A model generated the notes under the pieces. The model was not told where the DNA came from. It saw only the letters and a list, made by a program, of their open reading frames with translations, and did not search any database. The translations under genes and the position numbers were made by a program. A DNA stretch of 64,000 nt, from the NCBI RefSeq assembly GCF_018323885.1, contig NZ_AP024585.1, positions 1,426,001-1,490,000 on the forward strand, given 5' to 3'. This document shows, one piece after another, positions 58,030-64,000 of the stretch (position 1 is the stretch's first letter; each line of letters starts with the position of its first letter). This DNA is from Citrobacter amalonaticus. Its GTDB lineage: Bacteria > Pseudomonadota > Gammaproteobacteria > Enterobacterales > Enterobacteriaceae.

Positions 58030-58641
58030 TTACTCGCCGGGCGTCCATATCGCTCTGCTGTTGAGAACCCGAAGCGTGGCAAAATCGCCAGTAAAATCAA
58101 TGGCACTCCAGCAGCCTTGCTCAACGCGAAAATGCCACATCGCCGCGGCGGGCATGGCAAGCAACCGGGCGATTAACAGGCTGAGAACACCCTGATGGCT
58201 GACTATCAGCACATGATCATGGTGCTGATAGTCAGCGAGGATCGAAATTGCCTGCTCAACGCGCTGGGCGAAAGCCTGAAATCCTTCCCCATTGGTGGGA
58301 ACGGCATTTTGCCAGTCGTTGCACCAGGCCGCGTAGTTTTCGGCATCTTCGCGGGCCAGATCCTGGTGATGACGCATCTCCCAGTCACCAAAAAACATCT
58401 CATTGAGCTCAGGCTTCACCTGTAGCGGCAGTTCACGTCCCTGAAGCACTAAGCGCGCCGTGTGCTGCGCGCGCTCCAGTTCGCTACACAGCACCTGCTT
58501 AAAGGGAACCTGGCGAAGCAGTGTATTCAGCGTTTGCGCTTGCGCCACGCCGCGCCCGGTCAACGGTGTGGGGGCATGACCGCTGTACAATCCCGCCACA
58601 TTAGCCTCGGTTTCACCATGACGAACTAACCAGAGTCGCAT
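58030..58641 (-). CDS. cobC: CobC, alpha-ribazole phosphatase
   Basis: Histidine phosphatase that removes phosphate from alpha-ribazole 5'-phosphate or adenosylcobalamin 5'-phosphate in nucleotide-loop assembly. 203 residues. The phosphohistidine motif LVRHGETEAN is near residue 5, ELNEMFFGDWEMRHH carries the acid residue, and VSHQGVLSLLIARL the second His. It is divergent from cobD across 97 bases. The following 180 bases up to rsfS hold no gene that I can support. Confidence 0.94.
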   Translation of the reverse strand: MRLWLVRHGETEANVAGLYSGHAPTPLTGRGVAQAQTLNTLLRQVPFKQVLCSELERAQHTARLVLQGRELPLQVKPELNEMFFGDWEMRHHQDLAREDAENYAAWCNDWQNAVPTNGEGFQAFAQRVEQAISILADYQHHDHVLIVSHQGVLSLLIARLLAMPAAAMWHFRVEQGCWSAIDFTGDFATLRVLNSRAIWTPGE

Positions 58642-58738
58642 TTATCCCTCGTGATACGTATTCGCGCAAAACATGATATTCGCCCTGAATGCGCGCGCTA
58701 ATTTCTCTAAAATAGCCTCTTTTGCCAGGAGCGGCACG

Positions 58739-59824
58739 ATGTCTCTATTCCAAAGCGCCCACGGCGGTAATATCCGTGAGGCGGCTGAGTTTCTCGGGAT
58801 CTCGCCCGAGAAGTTGCTGGATTTTAGCGCGAATATTAATCCACTGGGTATGCCTGAAACGGTAAAACGCGCCATTGTCGACAATTTACACCTTGCCGAG
58901 CGCTATCCTGACGTCGATTACCGCCATCTGCATCAGGCACTGGCCCGACATCATCAGGTTCCCGTCGAATGGATCCTCGCCGGAAACGGTGAGACGGAGT
59001 CGATCTTTACTCTGGTGAACGGTTTGAAACCGCGGCGAGCGATGATCGTCGCGCCGGGATTTGCCGAATACCGCCGCGCGTTGCAGTGGAGCGAATGCGC
59101 GATTGATACGTTCATGCTGCGTGAAGAGGATGGCTGGCAACTGACCGGGGCGATTCTTGATGCGTTAACGGCAGAACTGGACTGTCTGTTTTTGTGCACG
59201 CCTAACAATCCCACCGGATTACTGCCGGAGCGGGCGTTACTCGAGGCGATTGCCGGGCGCTGTCAGGCGCTAAATATTGCGCTGATTCTTGATGAAGCAT
59301 TTATCGATTTTATCGCAGACGAAGCGGGATTTATTCCGCTGTTAAAGGATAACCCGCATATCTGGGTTCTGCGTTCACTGACAAAATTCTATGCCATCCC
59401 GGGACTGCGGCTGGGATATCTCCTTAACAGCGATGTGCAGGCGGTCGCGGCGATGAGGGCGCGCCAGATGCCGTGGTCGATCAACGCTTTTGCTGCACTG
59501 GCAGGGGAACAGGTGCTGGAGGATACCGCGTATCAACAGGCGACATGGCAGTGGTTGCGGGAAGAGGGCGGACGTTTTTATCAGCAGCTGTGTGCGCTGT
59601 CGGGACTGACGGTCTATCCCGGTCAGGCGAATTATCTTCTGCTGCGTTGCGAAACCGATCTCCAGCGCGCTTTGCTGACGCGACATATTCTGATCCGCAG
59701 TTGCGCCAATTACCCAGGTCTTGATGGACGCTATTTCCGCGTGGCAATACGCAGTCAGGAAGAGAACAACCGCCTGCTGGCGGCGTTAACCGAAGTACTT
59801 AGCGATACAGTCCATGCTCATTGA
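58739..59824 (+). CDS. cobD: CobD, L-threonine-O-3-phosphate decarboxylase
   Basis: PLP enzyme that makes (R)-1-amino-2-propanol phosphate, the linker between the corrin ring and the nucleotide loop. 361 residues, close to Salmonella CobD (364). Visible: the substrate loop [28 protein letters not shown], and the PLP Lys in [16 protein letters not shown] (Lys216). ATG 58739 gives [12 protein letters not shown] after AGGAG; an upstream ATG 22 codons earlier lies in the promoter region. K-12 lacks this gene, so its presence suggests de novo cobalamin synthesis elsewhere in the genome. Its 3' end overlaps convergent nadD by 26 bases. Confidence 0.95.
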   Translation: MSLFQSAHGGNIREAAEFLGISPEKLLDFSANINPLGMPETVKRAIVDNLHLAERYPDVDYRHLHQALARHHQVPVEWILAGNGETESIFTLVNGLKPRRAMIVAPGFAEYRRALQWSECAIDTFMLREEDGWQLTGAILDALTAELDCLFLCTPNNPTGLLPERALLEAIAGRCQALNIALILDEAFIDFIADEAGFIPLLKDNPHIWVLRSLTKFYAIPGLRLGYLLNSDVQAVAAMRARQMPWSINAFAALAGEQVLEDTAYQQATWQWLREEGGRFYQQLCALSGLTVYPGQANYLLLRCETDLQRALLTRHILIRSCANYPGLDGRYFRVAIRSQEENNRLLAALTEVLSDTVHAH

Positions 59825-60440
59825 TATAGTCCAGCACCGCGTGCGGCATCAGATCATCACACGGTTCGCCGTTTTCCAGCCGCTCGCGGATGATCGTGGC
59901 GGAAATATTGAACCACGGCGTCTCGGCGAGATAAATTTTCCCTGCCGGTAGCTGGTGCAGATCGTCCGGCGTATTCGTCAGATGTTGATCCAGCCAATGC
60001 TGATGCTGTTCCTGCGCCATTTCAAGCGGATAGCCCGGACGGCGGCAGACAATCAGATGGGTATTGTCGAGAATGGTTTCGTAGTCGTGCCAGGTCGGGA
60101 AGGTCAGCAACGAGTCCTGGCCGATGATAAACGCCAGTGGGGCATCTGGACCTTGCTCTTCACGCCAGGCCTTTAGCGTTTGCGCCGTATAGGAAGGGGT
60201 GTCGTGCTTTAGTTCGCGCTCATCAAGGATAAACAACGGCTTGTCGGCAATTGCCAGTTCAAGCATAGTTTTGCGCTGTTCACTCGTCGCCTCTGGCTGC
60301 GGGCGATGAGGAGGAACATTATTAGGCATCACGATGACCCGTGATAAACCAATCAGATTGGCCAGCGTTTCCACGGGTTTGAGGTGACCATAGTGCACCG
60401 GATCAAAGGTGCCGCCAAAGAGTGCCTGTAACGATTTCAT
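59799..60440 (-). CDS. nadD: NadD, nicotinate-mononucleotide adenylyltransferase
   Basis: Joins ATP with nicotinate mononucleotide to give deamido-NAD, an essential step of NAD synthesis. 213 residues, as in E. coli. Nucleotidyltransferase motifs are [15 protein letters not shown] near 9 and the C-terminal [12 protein letters not shown] (ISSTxxR type). ATG 60440 (MKSLQALF) fits the family; ATG 60449 and TTG 60452 are in frame just upstream and overlap the holA stop, so the exact start is slightly open. It is coupled with holA. Confidence 0.95.
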   Translation of the reverse strand: MKSLQALFGGTFDPVHYGHLKPVETLANLIGLSRVIVMPNNVPPHRPQPEATSEQRKTMLELAIADKPLFILDERELKHDTPSYTAQTLKAWREEQGPDAPLAFIIGQDSLLTFPTWHDYETILDNTHLIVCRRPGYPLEMAQEQHQHWLDQHLTNTPDDLHQLPAGKIYLAETPWFNISATIIRERLENGEPCDDLMPHAVLDYINEHGLYR

Positions 60441-60441
60441 A

Positions 60442-61473
60442 TCAGCCATCAATAAAAACTTCAGCCAGCGCTTTGTGGCAAATCAGCAGTGAGAGCCCTT
60501 CAAGCTCCGCCCAGACCGACTGGCCATAGTCCTGCTTCAGCGTGATTTCCGTACGTGTCAGTAACTGGACCGCCTGACGTAACTGCGCCGGACTCAGTCG
60601 GTTCAGCGCGTCGCCAATCATGCCCCGACGGTTTTGCCAGACGCGATGCTTATCAAAAAGCGTGCGCAGCGGGGTATGGGCCGACTGGCGTTTCAGCGTA
60701 ACCAGCAGCAACAGTTCACGTTGCAGGGTTCGCAGCAAAATAACCGGTTCGCTGCCTTCCAGACGTAACTGCTGAAGAATGTGCAGTGCGCGCTTACTTT
60801 TGCCCATGATCAGCGCATCCACCCAATGGAATGGGGTGAAGTGGGCGGCATCATTAACGGCCTGCTCGACGCGAGGCAGGGTGAGCTTTCCGTCGGGCCA
60901 CAGTAACGATAAACGCTCCAGTGCCTGCGCCAGCGCCAGCAGGTTACCTTCATAGCAATAGCACAACAGTTGATTTGCTGCGTCGTCCAGCTGCAGATTA
61001 TTTTGTTTTGCGCGCGCCGCCACCCAGCGGGGAAGTTGCGCCTGCTCCGGCGTCTGACAACTGATCTGTACGCTTCGATCGGTCAGCGCTTTAAACCATG
61101 CGGCATTTTCCTGGGCTTTGCTGAGCTTGTTACCGCGTACGATCAGCAGCAGATCGTCATGCAGCAACTTAACCAACGTTGCCAGTTGTTCATTAATCGC
61201 GGCATTCGGACCGTTTTCGGGCAGTAGCAACAACAGCGTCTGACGGCTGGCGAACAGACTCATCGCCTGGCATTGCGAGAATAATGCGTTCCAGTCGGTA
61301 TTGTTGTCGAGAGTAAACGTGTGGTGTTCGTCGAACCCCTGCGTTGCCGCAACCTGACGGATGGCATCCTGGCCTTCCTGCAACAACAATGGGTCGTTTC
61401 CAAGGAGCAGATACGCCGCGCGCAACCCTTCAGAGAGTTGCGCGCGGAGTTGTTCAGGGTACAACCGAATCAT
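60442..61473 (-). CDS. holA: HolA, DNA polymerase III delta subunit
   Basis: Delta subunit of the clamp loader, the wrench that opens the beta clamp. 343 residues, as in E. coli. The N-terminal region has [21 protein letters not shown], and the beta-interacting hydrophobic motif [11 protein letters not shown] lies near 70. The chain is Leu/Gln-rich and helical, ending [18 protein letters not shown]. It overlaps lptE by one base upstream, and its stop is next to the nadD start. Confidence 0.96.
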   Translation of the reverse strand: MIRLYPEQLRAQLSEGLRAAYLLLGNDPLLLQEGQDAIRQVAATQGFDEHHTFTLDNNTDWNALFSQCQAMSLFASRQTLLLLLPENGPNAAINEQLATLVKLLHDDLLLIVRGNKLSKAQENAAWFKALTDRSVQISCQTPEQAQLPRWVAARAKQNNLQLDDAANQLLCYCYEGNLLALAQALERLSLLWPDGKLTLPRVEQAVNDAAHFTPFHWVDALIMGKSKRALHILQQLRLEGSEPVILLRTLQRELLLLVTLKRQSAHTPLRTLFDKHRVWQNRRGMIGDALNRLSPAQLRQAVQLLTRTEITLKQDYGQSVWAELEGLSLLICHKALAEVFIDG

Positions 61474-62063
61474 CAGTTACCCAGCGTGCTGGAGACACGC
61501 GTTGAAGAGGAAGCGGGTGCCGCTTCTTTATCGTCAACGGCAACCTCTTCTTGCGATGAGAGACGATCCGCAGCATGTACGCTTGGCAGCTTACGAATTA
61601 ATTGCTCCGCCGCTCTGTCGTACATTTCTTTGATGATCATATCCTGCTCGTTATCCTTCGCCAGCGCCATCTGTGGGTTGTCGAAGAACGAACGGAATAC
61701 CCGGACGCTGATAGGATAAATATCGTGACCAGGAATCAATACTGACGCATTAACCGTCATAATCATCTGATATTCCGCTGTCTGCCCATTCTGGAAGACA
61801 GATGCGGTATCTTTCGAAATGCTGACCCGACCCAGACGCAGAGACGGTACGTCTTTACGCAGCGTACTCTTATCCAGCAGCTCAACGTCGTTCAGACGCA
61901 GTTGGTTACGCACCGCACGGCTTAGCGGACCGTTCGGATCCCCCGTGTCCAGAATCATGGTTTTCATGGTGTCCGGTACCTGCGTGGTATTGCGCAGGTG
62001 CCAGCCACATCCGGCGGTGGTTAACACCGCCAGAGATAACAACAATGTTGCCAGATATCGCAC
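61473..62063 (-). CDS. lptE: LptE, LPS-assembly outer-membrane lipoprotein
   Basis: Lipoprotein plug of the LptD barrel, needed for lipopolysaccharide delivery to the outer surface. 196 residues. The signal peptide has the lipobox TTAGC with the acylated Cys near 19, followed by [11 protein letters not shown]. The conserved core includes [25 protein letters not shown]. The C-terminus is low-complexity (Ala, Ser, Glu rich). It lies 14 bases after leuS and is coupled to holA. Confidence 0.95.
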   Translation of the reverse strand: MRYLATLLLSLAVLTTAGCGWHLRNTTQVPDTMKTMILDTGDPNGPLSRAVRNQLRLNDVELLDKSTLRKDVPSLRLGRVSISKDTASVFQNGQTAEYQMIMTVNASVLIPGHDIYPISVRVFRSFFDNPQMALAKDNEQDMIIKEMYDRAAEQLIRKLPSVHAADRLSSQEEVAVDDKEAAPASSSTRVSSTLGN

Positions 62064-62077
62064 GCTTCCTCCCGCGC

Positions 62078-64000
62078 TTAGCCAACGACCAGATTGAGGA
62101 GTTTACCCGGTACGTAAATCACTTTACGCACGGTAACGCCATCAAGATATTTAGCGACCAGATGTTCCTGGCCAGCACGTTCACGAACCTGCTCTTCTGT
62201 CGCATTCACCGGAACGGTGATTTTACCGCGCACCTTGCCGTTAACCTGAACCACGACCAGCGTGGAGTCTTCGACCATTGCAGCATTGTCCGCAACTGGC
62301 CACGGCGCGTTGTCGATGTCGCCTTCGCCTTTCAGCGCCTGCCACAGCGTAAAGCAGACGTGTGGGGTGAACGGGTTAAGCATCCGGACTACCGCCAGCA
62401 GCGCTTCCTGCATCAGCGCGCGATCCTGCTCGTCATCCTGCGGGGCTTTCGCCAGCTTGTTCATCAGCTCCATCACGGCGGCAATCGCGGTGTTGAAGGT
62501 CTGACGGCGGCCGATATCATCGGTCACTTTAGCGATCGTTTTGTGTACATCGCGACGCAGCGCTTTCTGATCTTCTGTCAGCACGTCAACGTTCAGCGAC
62601 GCAACATCGCCACGGGAAGTGTGTTCATACACCAGTTTCCAGACACGTTTCAGGAAGCGGTTAGCGCCTTCCACGCCGGACTCCTGCCATTCCAGCGTCA
62701 TATCAGCCGGAGAGGCGAACATCATAAATAGACGCACGGTATCCGCGCCGTAACGCTCAACCATTACCTGCGGGTCGATACCGTTGTTTTTCGACTTGGA
62801 CATTTTGCTCATGCCGGTATACACCAGCTCATGGCCCGCCGCGTCTTTCGCCTTCACGATACGGCCTTTCTCGTCGCGTTCAACGATCGCATCCACCGGA
62901 GAAACCCAGTTACGCTCGCCGTTTTCGCCCACATAGTAGAACGCATCCGCCAGTACCATCCCCTGACACAGCAACTGTTTCGCCGGTTCGTCAGAGTTCA
63001 CCATGCCGGCATCGCGCATCAGTTTGTGGAAGAAGCGGAAGTAGAGCAGGTGCATGATGGCATGTTCGATACCGCCAATGTAAATATCTACCGGCAGCCA
63101 GTAGTTTGCCGCTTTGGAATCCAGCATCCCTTCCTGATACTGCGGACAGGTGTAGCGCGCATAGTACCAGGATGACTCCATAAAGGTGTCGAAAGTGTCA
63201 GTTTCGCGCAGTGCAGGCTGGCCATTAACGGTGGTTTTTGCCCATTCAGGATCGGCTTTGATCGGGCTGGTGATGCCGTCCATCACGACATCTTCCGGCA
63301 GGATCACCGGCAATTGATCTTCCGGCGTTGGCAGCACGGTGCCGTCTTCCAGCGTGACCATCGGGATCGGCGCACCCCAGTAACGCTGACGGGAAACGCC
63401 CCAGTCGCGCAGACGGTAGTTGATCTTACGCTCGCCCACGCCTTTGGCGGCCAGCTTATCGGCAATGGCGTTGAAGGCCGCGTCGAAGGCCAGACCGTCA
63501 AATTCGCCAGAGTTAAACAGAACGCCTTTATCGGTCATCGCCTGTTCGGAAAGATCCGGCTCTGAACCATCGGCTGCCAGGATAACCGGTTTAATGGTTA
63601 AGCCGTATTTGGTGGCAAATTCGTAGTCGCGCTGATCGTGACCCGGTACGGCCATGACCGCGCCAGTGCCGTATTCCATCAGCACAAAGTTAGCCGCCCA
63701 GACCGGGATTGCTTCGCCAGTCAGCGGGTGAACCGCCTTAAAGCCGGTATCGACGCCTTTTTTCTCCATGGTCGCCATGTCAGCTTCGGCCACTTTGGTG
63801 TTACGGCATTCGTCGATAAAGGCTGCCAGTTCAGGGTTGTTCTCTGCCGCTTTCTGCGCCAGCGGGTGACCAGCGGCAACCGCCAGGTAGGTGGCACCCA
63901 TAAAGGTGTCCGGGCGGGTCGTGTAAACGGTCAGCGTGTTGTCATAATCGTACACGTTGAAGGTGATTTCCACGCCTTCAGAACGACCAATCCAGTTGCG
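62078..64000 (-). CDS. leuS: LeuS, leucyl-tRNA synthetase, N-terminal part outside window
   Basis: Class I aminoacyl-tRNA synthetase charging tRNA-Leu. 640 C-terminal codons are visible of about 860; the frame is open to base 64000. The visible part begins in the editing domain: [11 protein letters not shown] (threonine-rich editing motif) and [10 protein letters not shown] with the editing Asp. The catalytic domain has [17 protein letters not shown], and the ATP loop is KMSKSKNNG. The anticodon-binding domain and C-terminal extension (ending [14 protein letters not shown]) are complete. First gene of leuS-lptE-holA-nadD. Confidence 0.97.
   Translation of the reverse strand, partial: RNWIGRSEGVEITFNVYDYDNTLTVYTTRPDTFMGATYLAVAAGHPLAQKAAENNPELAAFIDECRNTKVAEADMATMEKKGVDTGFKAVHPLTGEAIPVWAANFVLMEYGTGAVMAVPGHDQRDYEFATKYGLTIKPVILAADGSEPDLSEQAMTDKGVLFNSGEFDGLAFDAAFNAIADKLAAKGVGERKINYRLRDWGVSRQRYWGAPIPMVTLEDGTVLPTPEDQLPVILPEDVVMDGITSPIKADPEWAKTTVNGQPALRETDTFDTFMESSWYYARYTCPQYQEGMLDSKAANYWLPVDIYIGGIEHAIMHLLYFRFFHKLMRDAGMVNSDEPAKQLLCQGMVLADAFYYVGENGERNWVSPVDAIVERDEKGRIVKAKDAAGHELVYTGMSKMSKSKNNGIDPQVMVERYGADTVRLFMMFASPADMTLEWQESGVEGANRFLKRVWKLVYEHTSRGDVASLNVDVLTEDQKALRRDVHKTIAKVTDDIGRRQTFNTAIAAVMELMNKLAKAPQDDEQDRALMQEALLAVVRMLNPFTPHVCFTLWQALKGEGDIDNAPWPVADNAAMVEDSTLVVVQVNGKVRGKITVPVNATEEQVRERAGQEHLVAKYLDGVTVRKVIYVPGKLLNLVVG

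Overview
The window is chromosomal DNA of an enterobacterium close to Escherichia, Salmonella and Citrobacter. Almost every protein matches the E. coli K-12 protein of the same name along its full length, and gene order follows the K-12 stretch from entD to leuS. Three things point away from K-12 and towards a Citrobacter- or Salmonella-type genome: a cobD gene (cobalamin synthesis) divergent from cobC, a split transketolase next to entD, and an alpha/beta hydrolase plus flavoprotein pair between rnk and rna. The K-12 genes ybdH, ybdL, ybdO and ybdR are absent. The genus call is inference; no 16S rRNA or other marker lies in the window.

Layout: (1) 1-1.5 kb, the two subunits of a split transketolase, the first cut by the window edge. 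(2) 1.5-21.6 kb, the complete enterobactin system: entD, fepA, fes, ybdZ, entF, fepE, fepCGD, entS, fepB and entCEBAH, with Fur-box-like sequences in the three divergent promoter regions. It covers synthesis (EntA-F, EntH), export (EntS), outer-membrane uptake (FepA), periplasmic and inner-membrane transport (FepB, FepDGC) and iron release (Fes). (3) 21.7-26 kb, the peptide/pyruvate-type carrier cstA with ybdD, then the ybdN-ybdM pair (PAPS-reductase-like plus ParB-like). (4) 26.3-31.1 kb, redox and stress genes: dsbG and ahpCF around an OxyR-type site, a full ERIC element between ahpC and ahpF, uspG, an unrecognised 29-codon membrane ORF, and rnk. (5) 31.3-33.8 kb, the hydrolase/flavoprotein pair and rna (RNase I).

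(6) 33.8-44.8 kb, anaerobic citrate fermentation: citCDEFXGT, the divergent two-component system dpiBA (citAB), and dcuC for C4-dicarboxylates. Citrate enters through CitT in exchange for succinate, citrate lyase (CitDEF, matured by CitC, CitG and CitX) splits it, and DcuC can export succinate. (7) 45-51.3 kb, pagP, cspE, crcB, an intact ybeM, tatE, lipA, ybeF, lipB and ybeD. (8) 51.4-64 kb, the cell-wall elongation cluster dacA, rlpA, mrdB, mrdA with rlmH and rsfS, then cobC, cobD, nadD, holA, lptE and the 3' part of leuS.

Most of the window is ordinary, well-described core genome. No prophage, insertion sequence, CRISPR array, tRNA or rRNA was seen. The observations most worth a second look are the small membrane ORF between uspG and rnk, the little-understood ybdN-ybdM pair, the ERIC element inside ahpCF, and several hairpins and repeats in leaders and gene junctions.
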